Assembly: GCA_037903355.1 (NCBI GenBank)
Contig: JBAJFE010000042.1
Coordinates: forward strand, 1,004,001-1,068,000
Source: Trichuris trichiura
Taxonomy: Eukaryota; Nematoda; Enoplea; Trichinellida; Trichuridae
Reading direction: 5' to 3'
DNA: 64,000 nt
Positions within the stretch are counted from its first letter, which is position 1. Each line of letters starts with the position of its first letter. The notes below the pieces were generated by a model that was not told where the DNA came from, made no database searches, and saw only the letters and a program-made list of their open reading frames with translations. A program made the position numbers and the translations under genes. Shown here piece by piece: positions 25,384 to 38,200 of the stretch.

Positions 25384-28300
25384 GTAAGCAAATTTTCTTC
25401 AGCCCTTCCGGTTTGGCCTTAACGAACCATTGCCGAAAAGTAGCAGTGTGTCGATAGGAACTACTTGAAGCTGCGGAGGCGGCACTCGTTTTTCAAAAAT
25501 TTTTCTATTGGCGAAAGGACCAAACTCGCTTAATCAGCATTACTTTGAAAAGTTCCCTGAAATAAGCTCATCATGTTACAAAAGAGCTAATATAAGAATA
25601 TGCCAATCAACACGCCTCCAAAGGCTCAACATGTCTGTTGTAGTAACAAGATGACAGCAAAACTGGCAAACAATTCAGGAAACAGTAATATAGACTAAAA
25701 GATTTTCGTACCTTCTTTATAAGAATAGAAAGTTGATGCGTACACAGAAGAGTTAGCTTAACGAAGGAAGTAATAGCAGAATCTTTAAACCACTAAAAGT
25801 TGGCGGTATTCAGCGAAGCAACTGCGAATGTACATTTCAACACTTCCTGCACAATATTGCAGCTCGTTCGTCAATTGCAAATCATCATCGTAATGATGGT
25901 TAGGCAATTGATCCGCCCTGAACGATCGTCACTCCATCTCTCAAAGCATTTTCTAGCACGGTCGTCAATGGCAGCTTTTTAACCCCTTAGCTCCAATGCG
26001 GCTAAGTTGCAACATTTCATTTACTGGTTGTATTTCCGCTAAGTTTTCGCTAGAAATTCTACTGCCTGCAGCCAAGAAATTAAAACAACCCACCTATTAT
26101 GAACGTCAATAAGTATGCAACGAAAATTTGAATATATACAGATAAAAAGCAATTTTCTAGATAGACGCCAGCTCGAGAGTTTGAAATTAAAGGAACTGAA
26201 GCAAATACGTGAGGCGTTATTAGCCTTTTCGACTGCTTACTTTAAGTCGCTGAATGTTGAAGTTTCAAGCCTACGTTCCGCTAAGTTTCAACTAAACTTC
26301 TTGTACGGAAAATCACTAAGCGCGCCAGATCAAACGCTACTGCAAAGGAAAAATTGCTCATTGTAGTTTGGGCGAGGAAGATAAATCTCCCAGCATTACC
26401 ATGCGTCCTTTGGTGATTAAGAGATTGTACCCAATACGTCACTTCAAGCACGACCTGCTAAGGAGGTATCGCTTGGCTACTTATTCGTTAAAAGGCTATG
26501 CATCTTAGCACTTTTAAAAACGTAATAAATGCCCTACCAGTAATACCAAAGTATAGACTTTGCGGCGACGCAATGAATATTTTATCGCCTTTTAAGCTGT
26601 ACAGCTCAAAGTGAGATCTGTGAAGCCAATATTCACTGCTTCTCGCAAATCTTACTTTGTGCCTTGAATGATCGCCCATTAAAATTTGCCGTATCACTTT
26701 CTAATATACGGACAGCAGCTGAGGCGGCAGGCAAAGGGCAAAACCTATAACTTATCTGCAGCAAAGAACAAACGCAAAAGGTGACATCAACCCACAGCCT
26801 TTAAGGGCTCAATTTTCTTAATTGCTTAAGCTCAAAAGGACGTGCAATCATTAGGGCGGACGGAACAAAAGCATTCCCAACAATTACTATAGAAATGGAA
26901 CTATTCTCAGCGGAAAATTTTCTTTTTTGCGACAGCATGTCGACCAGTGTAGTAACAAGCAGCGCCAAATTTATATATGGTCCGTGTTTTGCCAGACTGC
27001 TTAAAATCTCAGGAAAAAGATAACCCCGTCGTTTTCGGCTCGTCGACGCATAATTTTTCGCCATAGTTACAACCGGCTGTTTTGTTTCACCGAATTGGAC
27101 ATTTCAATCGAACGTTCCACCTTTTCCATCCGTCAATCAACAGCAGAAGCAATGGCTAAAGTATTCGGACGGGCAAAACCAATCAACCTTTAATCGGAGT
27201 CGCTCGCGCGGGAAATTGCCTTGAGGGGAAGGCATTCGTTCGAAGCGATCTTTCCATTGAATTTCAACAAGCGTCGAACCGATTAGCTATACATGGAAGC
27301 GGTCGTTTGAAATTCTTACGTTTACGCGCCGCATAGGCGGCAATCGAAACTTCCTGTAAACATTCTTGTCAACAACAAGCATTCCAACTGGTTGCTACAA
27401 AGCAATTTCGCTTCAAACGCGACTAATCGATCCTTGGCAACAAGCAAACGTGGGAGGTAGTAAAATGACGTCATCAAGCGGGATTCTGTTAACACATGAA
27501 AAATACACCACCAAAACATAGCAGTTGCTCGTTCGTCTTTGGGGAATAGACGGCAATGTTCAATTGAAAAAAGGATACTTTTTTTCGTATTTGAGCCACA
27601 AGCAAGAAGTCAACATTTATCACAATCTAGCGGGGTAACCACACGGTCGGCCAAGTTCATAGTCTGCTCATTAATCTACATGAGCGAGGATATGAGAGAT
27701 GACATGCCAAAAAGGTCGCGTAGTAAAACTTAGTCTACGCAACAATACTCGTCTTCTCTACGTCTCGCAGACATGACAAAGCGAAGATGGACTATGTTGA
27801 GCAACTGACGAAGGCCGCATGGTCAACAAAGGACAAACGAAGTCACTTTAAACACTCAGTCAGAACGTCCGCTGAGATTTGCTGAAATCAAAAAGTGTTG
27901 ACTATATCCCTTGTTGATCCTCAAAGGAGTTGCGATTTATGACGACCAGCCCTGTCTCAACAACTTTCACTTTGCTAAATGCCCACTTAAACCCGCCGAT
28001 CGTCGAAGCTCTACCACTTAGCGAAAGTCGCGGGGAATTTTTTTTCGTCAGCATGCCTACTTTGATAGAAAATCAATATAAAAACTGCTACTGCTACGTC
28101 GCGCAACGTTTGCCCTATTATAGGCAAATGGTGAACCTTATGCAAATAATCGAGATGTCCAAAATTCAAAATGTTCCACAAAAAGGAACATACTACTGGG
28201 GTTCGCGATTGACAGTATACGGCTACGTAGAACTAGTTTTACAAAGAGAAATAAATTTTAAAAGTTACGAATACTTTCAACGTAGGGCGTCTTTGATAGC

Positions 28301-28426
28301 ATTTTAAGGTTACGGCCGCACGGTGTAATGGAAGTGCTCTGCTAATCTCAACATGTTCGTAAGGGGAAAAAAGCATAGCAAGTCACGCAGTTGCTCACTG
28401 CGGAAGAGCTGACATTTAGCTCCTTA
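25384..28426. other. Gene-poor tract
   Basis: AT-rich DNA with short ORFs on both strands. The longest ATG ORF is 27930-28307 on + (125 codons, unrecognised, ordinary composition), and an 87-codon ORF lies on - at 27064-26801. Neither has homology I can see, so I do not call them genes. Confidence 0.35.
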
Positions 28427-28468
28427 TAAGCATGCATTAATTTGCATATGCAAATTAATGCATGCTTA
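28427..28468. repeat. Perfect 42-nt palindrome with octamer-like centre
   Basis: The two 21-nt halves (28427-28447 and 28448-28468) are exact reverse complements with no spacer. The centre reads ATTTGCATATGCAAAT, two POU octamer motifs (ATTTGCAT) facing each other. Outside the perfect part, CTCCTTA near 28420 and TAAGGAG near 28483 extend the symmetry loosely, so the whole may be a small foldback element. Confidence 0.85.
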
Positions 28469-31152
28469 AAAACTTAGACTTTTAAGGAGTAAAGGCTAGA
28501 GAAACAACTTCTCCGCGCTTTCTGGCAAACGATCGTTTGCCCATTGAAGTAGAAGATTATAAACTTCAGAGAGCGTAACGACTGGAAGGATAAGCCGCCA
28601 CTTCAAAAAACAATTTAGCAAAGAACATTTCGCTGCCTACGGAATCACGTACGTCGCAGCTACTAAGTGAACATATAATTACCGGTTTTCTATTGAATAT
28701 GCATAGCAGGCCAACCATTCTAGATATAACCTCACGTCGAGTTGGTCTAAAAAGCTGATGCGTCAATAGCCCCTTTTTTAATTCGAAGATATGAGCGGAA
28801 ATGCTTACCACTTCAAAGAAATTCAAATTGAGTTTGCGGCATGCTCATTAGGCACATTTTACGCTGTCGCATGATGGAAAGGAGCTGTCAACCGGGATCG
28901 CTCGTCAGGCACGTTGCCAGCTCATACTACCGAAGATTATTCTTAAAAAAAGGACCCCATGAAAATTGCATTGCTTCGATTAAGGAGATCTGGAAGTTGC
29001 TTACGTTTTTAAAATAATAATCTACAGAAATCTCGAATATTTAAGTAAAAAATAGTATTAATAAGACTATCGTAAAGATGCAACTTTCCTTTAATATTAT
29101 ATAACAAATAAATAAACAAGATGAACAAATTATGTTAAAACGCATAAAATGTGAAGCGTTTTGAGCTAATCGGAGAGCGCGCGAAGACAAATTGTATTAT
29201 TAACAGAAATGCAACTGTATTTTTTACACGCTATTCAATTGCTGAGAACTTTCAACACGCACTAAGCTACTCCTCCTCCCTCCTCCGCTTTCTAGCATTG
29301 AAAGTATTATCTAAAACTGAGAAATACCTCTTCTTCATTTCAGTATAGTTCATAAAACATAGCGAGAAGATTTACTGGCTGACTGCCCCTGAAAACGCGC
29401 TATTCTCAGAGCATCATTCATAAAATGAAAATGTCTTTAGAACTGTGCTATACGCGACGGAACAAACTTCAACTGGCATTAAGCATTAGATTAAGAATTC
29501 AGACAAGACTATTTTTCATTACTTCGCAATGACGAATCGAGAATGTCAAAGCACAAAGAGTTCATTAATAAAAGACCGGCACATTGCGCCAACTATACAA
29601 TAAGCTCGAACGGTCAAAGCTCTTATAGCTTTCGGTATCATTGCGACTATCGATGCGCAACGCGTTCAGCCCATTAGACACAGTTCGAACGGTCTCCGAT
29701 TTTTTCGCTGTCTTCCTCTGATCGGTGTACATTCCATTAACATGCATACCAGCTGGTCAAAAGGATAATTAAGGTGAAGAAAAGGTGAGCACAATGCTTA
29801 AACGCCTTTGCTAATAGGGTATACCCCTAAAGCCACTGAACAGAAATGTGAAGTCATCTTTTCTAAACTCGCGCGCTTGACTCGAGAAACTAGAAAATTT
29901 CTTTTTTCCATTTCAATAGGTGACAGCCGCCATTATGCTTTTATCGCAGTCCAAAAGTTCACGTCTAGATAGCCAAGCTAAACTGAAGTATGTCGACAGA
30001 AAGATAGTGCAATACAACAGCAACATTTTCAATTATATGACGACTTCTCTCGTTAGCGTTCCCGCCGCAGCTTTATCTGGCAAATGGGTTTGGCTGACGC
30101 TTAAAAACAAAAATCAACTCCTTTTACAGCCCAGTAACACGCACTAAGCAATAGGGATCAATTATAAACGAATTTTCGTTCGAATTTTTTTCAAACGGGT
30201 CTCCCTTACAACTACGGCAGACTAGCACATCTGATCATGTCAGTAAGCCACAAAAGCTGCTAATGCTTAAAATTGCTGCATATACTTTTCCTACGAGCAG
30301 GATAGAAATGCTTTTGAGCAGCTTACAGTCACGTATAGTCTTTAAGGGAAAGCAACCATTGGCCAATGGCTAAATGGGTCGAGAAGAATGAGCACAAAGC
30401 TTCTTGAAAAAAAAATCTGACTGCATTCCTAATGAGATTGATTTTTTTTACCAGTCGAATTGGAAAAAGCACGCTACCAATTGCGTAACAGAAACGCAAT
30501 GTGAATACTACGTTCCTTGACCCGAGTGGTTCAATCGTTTCAGAGTTCACTGTCGAAAAATTTGCCGATTTTATACGCTTTCAGAAATCAATGACTCGAA
30601 ACGTCAAAAGCCATAATGATTTATCCGCACCGTTATGAGCCGCGCGGCAATTCTGCCGTTTTTGGCACTGCTAAATTGGACGCTTGTTGCGTCAATAACA
30701 AAATTAGATAAGCCTACAATAACAAAGATACACTTCGACTATCCCACCTCTTAGCATATATGGTGTAGAGATTCAAAATTTAAAACAAGCTACACACGCA
30801 GTCGGATTCCCAAGCAACCATTCGTACATCCTTAAAAAATAAAAGACCAATGGCTCCGAAGCTAAGGCGCGCTTGAACGTGCGAGATTTTGGTTAGGAAA
30901 GCAAAATCAGCTTATCGCTATTTCAGAATTTCAACAACACGACAATTGAAAGCCAAAACGTGAAACATGTGGCAGCTAAGCAGAAAGATATGCATGGAAC
31001 AGATGTGCAATTGATACGCTAAGCAACCGATATTATTCAACGAGATTTTGCGCATTCCATGTCACGTAGGCGGCTATAAATGCACGCTTGGCATTTAATG
31101 GACCATTGAGATCACAGAGGAGAAAACTAAATAATTCAAAAACTATTTCATT
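28469..31152. other. Gene-poor tract
   Basis: AT-rich sequence with short unrecognised ORFs. No exon-like segment with convincing splice sites was noticed. Confidence 0.4.
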
Positions 31153-31469
31153 GACATAGTAATACATGATGTTTTTGTACGGGAGTGTGAGTTTTCATAT
31201 TGAAGAATGTCTTTATTACGGATTTTCTCCCGTTGTGAAAATAACAAAGAGGTTTTAACACTTCTTCCGGAGCTTTCGGGTTCTTTCGCGACCCGTCTTC
31301 AGCGGTGAAATTATGTGATCACCTGACATAATTTCACCGCTGACATAATTTCACCGCTGAAGACGGGTCGCGAAAGAACCCGAAAGCTCCGGAAGAAGTG
31401 TTAAAACCTCTTTGTTATTTTCACAACGGGAGAAAATCCGTAATAAAGACATTCTTCGACATAGTAATA
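31153..31469. mobile_element. Foldback / MITE-like element with perfect 115-nt arms
   Basis: Arms 31202-31316 and 31343-31457 are exact reverse complements over 115 nt with a 26-nt loop, so a transcript would form a very long perfect hairpin. The loop region holds a 17-nt tandem duplication (31323-31339 and 31340-31356). The 12-mer GACATAGTAATA occurs at 31153-31164 and again immediately after the right arm at 31458-31469, consistent with a target-site duplication, although 37 nt lie between the left copy and the left arm. No transposase is encoded, so it would be non-autonomous. Its blocks TACGGATTTTCT, CCCGTTG, AGCTTTCGGGTTC and GACCCGTC are shared with the element at 51989-52204. Confidence 0.8.
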
Positions 31470-31722
31470 TGAATTTTGTCAGTTAGCATTGTTTCACGCT
31501 CTGACCAAATGACTTTGACGGGAACGTAGAAAAGAGCCAAAAGATTCCGGAGAAATTAGCTTCCAAAAAGCTCGTTAAGGAGCCGTTTATTTCTTGGCAA
31601 CATAACAGTAGGCTGATTATCAACGCCAAGCGGCCTTGTAGTCTTTGAGCAGCTTTGGACATTGGTACATTTAGTAATATTGCCAATCCGGTGAAGCATA
31701 TACGGTTGGAAGATAGGCAAAT

Positions 31723-32097
31723 TCAAACAGCCGACCGCCAAACAAGGTTGGCGTTCATCGATTCATACGATACTTTTCCATACCAACTGCCCGTGCGCAA
31801 CATATCCAAATGAGCACGTCGTCCCGCGAGCATTAGTGTAATAATCGTCGCAATCAATGTACCGCCAAATGCAAAACCGAATGACCGCTCAAAAAGGGAA
31901 ACGCCAATTTTAGGTCGCCGCCATTTGTCCTTCGTTGGAGATTCGACAAAGTCGTACTGACCCGCCCGTTGGCGCTCATTGCGAGTTTGGACACTGCTGG
32001 CATAGGCATTTACAAGAAGTTGATGAGACTTGCCACCATTATATCTTACTTTAACGGAGGAGACGCGAAGGAAAGATGATCGGCAGCAGTGCAACAT
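31723..32097 (-). CDS. Possible mitochondrial single-pass membrane protein, unidentified
   Basis: ATG-initiated ORF of 124 codons. The first 25 or so residues are basic and hydroxylated with no acidic residue, resembling a mitochondrial presequence. A single hydrophobic segment (FGFAFGGTLIATIITLMLAG) lies near residues 78-97, followed by a short basic C-terminal tail with WYGKVSYES. I do not recognise the family. The ORF stop at 31723 may be the true end or run-through into an intron. It is divergent from the ORF starting at 32225, with 127 bp between the two ATGs, suggesting a shared promoter. Confidence 0.45.
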   Translation of the reverse strand: MLHCCRSSFLRVSSVKVRYNGGKSHQLLVNAYASSVQTRNERQRAGQYDFVESPTKDKWRRPKIGVSLFERSFGFAFGGTLIATIITLMLAGRRAHLDMLRTGSWYGKVSYESMNANLVWRSAV

Positions 32098-32224
32098 GTA
32101 ATCACTTGGTAAGCATTTTTGTTGCTAAGCTAAGCAGCCGCATAGTAGAGAGTAAAAGCCAACTTGGCAACCGGTAGTCATACAGAGTGCAGATTGATCA
32201 TGCAGAGCTTTTTGCGCAACGGGG
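32098..32224. promoter_or_regulatory. Putative bidirectional promoter
   Basis: 127 nt between two divergent ATG codons whose products both begin with presequence-like residues. No TATA box or specific motif is evident; the call rests on geometry only. Confidence 0.3.
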
Positions 32225-32558
32225 ATGCGCCTTAGCTTTCCCTCATTCGTCCTCGTCAATAAAGCGCCCACTAGATTATTGTCAACATCTTTTCGAACAT
32301 TTGAAACTGCTAGCAGCCTCCTCTCCCCGAGTCATCGTCCTTTTCAACTCCAACTGGTGTCAACGTGTAATCTTAAAGCCTCGCAACAATCGACCATTGT
32401 CCCGAGGACTATTCAAAATACAGCATCTAAACAGCTTCGCATTCATAAGTTCTCGTATCGTCTACAGCCGCTCCATCTCGTTTACGAAACAAAGGATCAC
32501 CAAATATTCAATGGCAGCCAGCTGTTGCAGATGCTTCTCTCGTTCCGCTCGTTACGTG
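32225..32558 (+). CDS. Possible first exon of an unidentified, perhaps mitochondrial, protein
   Basis: ATG at 32225, open through 111 codons to a CGTG/GTGAGT donor at 32558/32559. The first 70 or so residues are rich in Ser, Thr, Arg and Leu with few acidic residues, like a mitochondrial targeting region, followed by YETKDHQIF and LLQMLLSF. Another frame over the same stretch (32187-32684) is also open, so frame choice is not certain. I favour this one because it starts with a real ATG and ends in a good donor. No downstream exons were identified. Low confidence. Confidence 0.3.
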
Positions 32559-34685
32559 GTGAGTACAATAGGCTTCCCGCCCGTTATATCCAACCGACTA
32601 GCTTTCAAAGGCGCGCCTTGCCATGTACGCAATGTACGCGAAAAACGGGCGTCCAACTTGCTTGTTGAAAATAATAAGCTTTAGCCAATAGGCGATTTGA
32701 TGCTCATTTCAGGCGGTTTCTTAAACATTGGTCAAAACCATAGGAATCTATTTAGGTTAGCCCGCGTGGATTTGCATATGTAGGCAAAGCGAATAGGCCA
32801 GGATACTGTTGAGCTAAACGGTTGTACTCGTCATGTAGGGGCAATGCTCAAAGATTGGTAAGAAAAAATAAGCAGCCTTCGTGTTGAAAACCGGTCGATG
32901 CCACAATTGAGCTTTGATTTGCTATTGAATTTCAACTAGCCGCCACTATCGACCTATGTTGGTTAACCTTCGTTAAGGCACTTTGGACTATTAGGTAGGC
33001 AGAACTGGAAAGGGCGACATACCGCGTCGAGCATTCGCAACCTACTTGGAATACTTTAACTTCGTGAGGCGTTACATCTTTAAGGGATGCTAAGATTCTT
33101 GTCAAAATTCTTTTTGAAATTATTTTAAAGCTCAGGCATTAAAATACGTATAGCGAAGTGAAGTCGAGCGACCTGAGAGACCAACCGAGTTTCGCTAGCA
33201 GTAGGAGGCTAAGCTTCACGCGGTGAACAGCTAATCACTTTGGCAGCTTTCGCGTTGAGGCAAAGGTGCCTTCGTTTTCCAAGAAAATGACTTCACACCA
33301 TCGATTCGCGATTATTTCAAGGCGAAAACTGCCGCTGAAGGAAAGTGGCCAAGCAGCAAAAATGAAATACGTGAAAAAATGAACTCGCTGGCCAAAGTCG
33401 CGCGTGTAAAATTAGGAGCGCTCTGCGACAGCAACGGAATTTGGAAAAGTTGTTGCTTCATCAATAATGAGCCCATTGCAATGCCCTAGGCAAGGAACAG
33501 GGCGGGCTGATTGACGCAACGAATATTTCTGCAATTTTCATTTTTCAAAAGCCATCTCAACCGCGGTGACACAAGTTTATCGTCGAAGACTTGATACACG
33601 ATACCTTGATCGGGAGTAAACAACGTTCAGCCGAAATAAGTAAATAAACTGAGCAACTTTATTCGAAGTTTTTCTCTCCTAGCGGGCTTCGCCAAGCACT
33701 AATGAACGTGGGCGCCTAAATGAAAAATTATTCCGAAAATATTGGCTCTACTAAAGTTGCTAACTTTGATAGATCAACTAACGCTAACTGCCGCGTAACC
33801 TTTAGTACAAAGCTTTTCCATATTCCCATACTAAATATTTAAGACAACTAATCAAATAAAAAATAAACAAAACGATAAGCTCTTCGTCGTAGACGCCTTC
33901 CACAAAATGTTTGCCCCTTCCAGGTTGTACTGACTATACTAATCGATTCGTTAGCTGGTTGATCATTCGCGAGATAAAAATGTTTGCAAGATTTTCTGAC
34001 ATGTTTTCAAGAACGAATAGGCATTTGATGCTCAAACATGACCACCTGCGAAGAGCTCAATAGAAACAGATTTTAAAAACGCATACTATATCAAAACCAC
34101 GACGAAAATAAAAGCATATTGACCTAAAAACAATAAACAAGGCCTGCCGCACGCTGTGATTCCAACTTTGGTATTTGAGACGGCTAAATTCAACTTTCAA
34201 AAACCGCTACCTAAGAAGAAACTGCAAGAGAAGCGGAACCAATGCCCAACAGATTCTTAAAAATAGCCTCTTGCATTCCTAAGGTAAACTATTAGGTCAA
34301 AAAAGGCAGAACAAAATTGCCACAGACTGAAACGATACGTCTGTGTCAACTTTGGCTTAGCTCTCAAACTTATTGGAAACAAAAGTTGAATGGAACAAGA
34401 AAAGAGATATACTTGAAGAATATAAAGACGTTATGATAAATAGACGCCTCTATTCAAGAATAGAGTTAACATTTTTCAATACGTTCGACTGAACGATGGG
34501 TGCAGTCACTCTTTCAATAACCACCGCCATCGTCTGCTGAGAGGATAACTGATTATGCTTTCCCGCCATTGACATTAAGTTGAATTTTTTAATTTATCTC
34601 TAACGACACAGTAACAATCGGGATGAAAATAACTTAAAATGTTTTTGTCTCAATAATTAACCTTACTAAGTGATGAACTTTGCAG
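32559..34685. other. Stretch between the divergent pair and globin
   Basis: About 2.1 kb. The region 33250-33500 is somewhat GC-richer and has a short open frame beginning with ATG near 33286, but it stops after about 33 codons and has no homology I can see. The missing first exon of the globin gene presumably lies toward the right end. Confidence 0.35.
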
Positions 34686-35219
34686 CACGAAGAAGAAAAG
34701 GCAACATTGAACCTTACGGACGACGAAATATCGGTACTGTCAGCTACGTGGAAAAGAGACGATTTTGAGTGGCTTTACGATGTTGGCACCACAATATACA
34801 GTCACGTGTTCGAACTTGCCCCCGAACTGAAAGTCTTCTTCCCGTACGTAGTCGAATACGAGAAAGCCGGCAAGGATTGGAAGGAGTCGAAAGGTTTTCG
34901 CACGCAGGCGTTACGGTTCGTTCAAATTCTCGGCTTGGCCGTCGAAAAGGCGGAAAGCAAATTGCCCGACGAAAAATCGGGCTTGCACAAACGGTTGTAC
35001 AAGCTTGGCGAATATCACCAACGTTTCGCGCTCAAAGGCTTCAAGCCAGCTCACTGGTCGGGCTTTTGTACGGCCGTCAGAATCACTATGCAAAAGCAAA
35101 GCGAAACAATGGACTTCCTAAGCGACAAGCAAAGAGAAACAGTCTGCAAAGCGTGGGAAAAGTTGAGCAGGTACATTGTTCATCGTATGGAGGAGGGATA
35201 CTTTGGACGTAACAGCTGA
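34686..35219 (+). CDS. Nematode-type globin (main exon)
   Basis: Haem-binding globin; role could be oxygen handling, sensing or redox. The open frame begins right after a CTTTGCAG acceptor at 34685, and in-frame stops lie just upstream, so a short first exon is missing. The visible part is 177 aa and covers the whole globin fold in one exon: LTDDEISVLSATW (helix A), the CD-corner Phe in ELKVFFPYV, Gln at the likely distal E7 position (FRTQALRF), the proximal F8 His in KLGEYHQRF, then FKPAHWSGF and a C-terminal helix H. A distal Gln and this length are typical of nematode globins. The start at 34680 in the same frame is not an ATG and was not used. Confidence 0.88.
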   Translation, partial: HEEEKATLNLTDDEISVLSATWKRDDFEWLYDVGTTIYSHVFELAPELKVFFPYVVEYEKAGKDWKESKGFRTQALRFVQILGLAVEKAESKLPDEKSGLHKRLYKLGEYHQRFALKGFKPAHWSGFCTAVRITMQKQSETMDFLSDKQRETVCKAWEKLSRYIVHRMEEGYFGRNS

Positions 35220-38200
35220 CGACGCTGAGTACCCGCAAGTCAGCTGGCAATGTCTTTGTTGATCATCATTAAGATTTTTTGTAAACAATTAAAAACAAAA
35301 AAACTGTTCCATTTCACTCTGACTGCGGAAAAAATGGCGGCATGACGTCGCGCTTGCCAATAAAATTAAGGATTAGGACAAAAAAGTAAACCAGTATTCA
35401 TTTGCATACAAGCACTACATCACTACAAGCGTAAAGTAGGCAGCCGACTTATCAACATTTAAGAGCAGCCCGCCCCAACTTTGTAATCTTCCGGGAACTC
35501 AGTTCTATAGAATCTTAAAAACCTGAAATTCAGCTCTTAAAAAGTGCAGGAAAACTTAACAGCTCTTCTATGGGAGTTTCAATCCAAACTTAAAAGCCAG
35601 GCATCTACTACTAGCTTTGTCAGCTTTGATCCCAAGACTAGACGTGTACTTCGTTTACAAAACCGGTGGAATCCTGACCACTTGCTTTATCGAATAGGAA
35701 GAAACAACTAAACGGTTCGTGTTTTTAAAAGTAAAAACTGCTGAATAAGAAGGAACCCTGAAAAAAAAATTGAATCCCGAAAGTCAAATTTCAAGTATGG
35801 TTCTGTACTCCAAGGAATTACAAGGTTCACCTGTCCAGGCGTAGAGCCAAGACACAAAGATACTTTCATGGCCGAAAGGCACACATCCCTCACTTAACAA
35901 AACAATTGCAGGAGGGCCACTTGATCTAAGCCATTTAGTCACACCTCTGAACCATATTTGAAAATCTGACTTTCGGGATTTCAGTTTCAGAGCATAAGGA
36001 TGAAAGAATAACTATGAATACAAAATGCCCAATTTAAAAACCTATAACATAAAAACAAATCATAGACGTTGTGATCAGTCCTCTTAAAAAGTGACTGCAT
36101 ACGGTAGCTGCTTGAAACTGTACGAGTTCCGATTTTTCCGTAAACTAAGTGGTTAAATCATTGAATTCCCTTTAATGGCTCGCAAAGAGGGAAACTTGTG
36201 ATCGCAACTTACATCCGAATGACTATTTCCTTTGACATACCTAACGAGTAGCCACGCTAATGGAATCGGGGCGATCGATACACTAAAGTAAACAAATTTC
36301 TACCGACTAGAAATGAATTAAGCCTTTGACGAAGTTGCCGGGTTAGTTGGTTACGTTACGCGAAAAGTACGTAACTACTTTCCACGTAACTATCTCATCG
36401 GAAGAAAACTGAGCAAATAATTCGCGACCGACTTTGCAAGGCGACTAAAAGCACAATGAAAATAGACACCGCATTGAACACTGCCGCGGATGGGCAAGTT
36501 TGACACCACAAAAGACTTTAAACATACATAAACTCAATCGATCCAGACGACTAACTGTCAGCAATAATCAAAAAGTCGCACTGTAATTAATTGCTTGTGA
36601 ATTGTAACGCTAAAAAAAGAACCCCCTTTCCTTATTTGTGCCAATTGCTTCCCTGACCAAGAGCGGCATAACCAACAGTGAAGCGGGAAAAGTGATTATG
36701 CAAATGAGAATCCAAGTTTTCACTTGTCCGGCTGAATTTAACATTGCATTGTCAAATATGCTTGCAATAATGGCGAATTTTTTCCGGCTGTATGAACGGA
36801 ATTTCCATTTTATTCACGCATGCGCCCTCGTAAGCGGTAATTTGAATACAGTACTTCTGACACAGCTATAAAGGCTTTGATTCTTGCGCTTACGGCGTAC
36901 CTGTTTAATTTGCACGATTTGAAGAAAGACTAATGCAACGCAACTTAAAAACTTAAGCTTCAGAGTATTTCCCGACCTGTCGTCGACGTGTATAAAAGAA
37001 GGATAAGCTTTTCTCTCTTACACATTGACAACGGGAGCAAACAGATCCAAAAAAGTTTTTTTTATCATTAACTTTATTATCTTGTCGAAAATGTCGCACC
37101 TTAAACATCTTTTTCGAACTTGATTATTTTCACGTACGGAAATAACCGCTTTGTTTTGTTAAATTCAAAAAATACATGAAGCTTTCAGGGCAAAAACACG
37201 TTTCGTTTTCAGAGTGCGACGTGATGACGTCATCACAGTTCCTTGCGAATGCAAAATTATGACGAGACTTTTTAAAACCGCTCTTTTCAGTTTCATTCTT
37301 CTTCCGCACTCGCAAAGAATGCGCAATGATGTTGACGCGCGACCGATAAAGAGTGAAAGAAGAATGAAACAATGAAAAGTTCGTTACTACATTCAACATG
37401 TACGTCTTAACTGCAAGAATGATAAGGAGCAGGCTGCACCAAGCTATAAAAAACAATAGCAATACCTTTATAGAGATTCAAGTGTAACAATGAATGACAG
37501 CGTAGAGAGTAAACAAAAAAGACAGTGTCAATTGATCAACGTTTGAGGAATGCAAACAAACTAGAGTACCTTCCGATAGTATTACCAAAGAAGGCTAATA
37601 AAATAAAGATTATCCGAACTTTTTCTGCTGCCACATCGTCTCGAAGTTAATTCGGCATAAGGCCAAAGACAACGCATTCCAGTTGGTCATTAATGGAAGC
37701 CTTTTAAACTACCTACCTAATACGGCAAGTGCCTATGCAACCCGTTGGGCAAGTTTTGTTTATTCAAGCGCTGACAAGCAGCATCAACTGCAATTCGTAG
37801 CAATAAACAAAAAGGGTACGTTGACCCCGCTTTATACAAACACTGTTCGAAGGTGCACAAAACCTAAGCATTCTTTTCCTTTGGGATAGTGACCTTTGCT
37901 GCCGCTACTGCCGCTGGCCTTTCTTGACGATTTCGTTAGAGGTTCCACCTTGCAACAGTGGAAATCTTCGACAGCGTACAAAGAGTGCAACTAAGAAAAC
38001 CATAGCTTTTTGCGCTGTAAACAGCAGCTAACAAACTTTTTTTTAAACATTGCCCGCCCCTTTCGCGCAACGTTAACGCTGGCAAACATTACATAATTTG
38101 CAAAGCCCTTAAGCAAATACCTTAAGCCTATTTTAGGAGCGACTTTTTAAAAAATAAACTTGAAAAGGCCTACCTTGCAAAGTGGCGGCGACGTCGCGCG
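35220..38200. other. Gene-poor stretch between globin and the kinase
   Basis: AT-rich DNA without recognisable exons. Presumed 3' UTRs of the convergent globin (+) and ACK-like kinase (-) genes lie at the two ends. Confidence 0.45.

Noticed and set aside
32187..32684. 165-codon ORF in another frame at the divergent locus
   Set aside because: It shows no homology and does not end at the good donor at 32558; both frames are open probably because stops are rare here by composition.
34769..35212. 147-codon ORF in a second frame over the globin exon
   Set aside because: It is a shadow frame; the globin frame has clear family residues.
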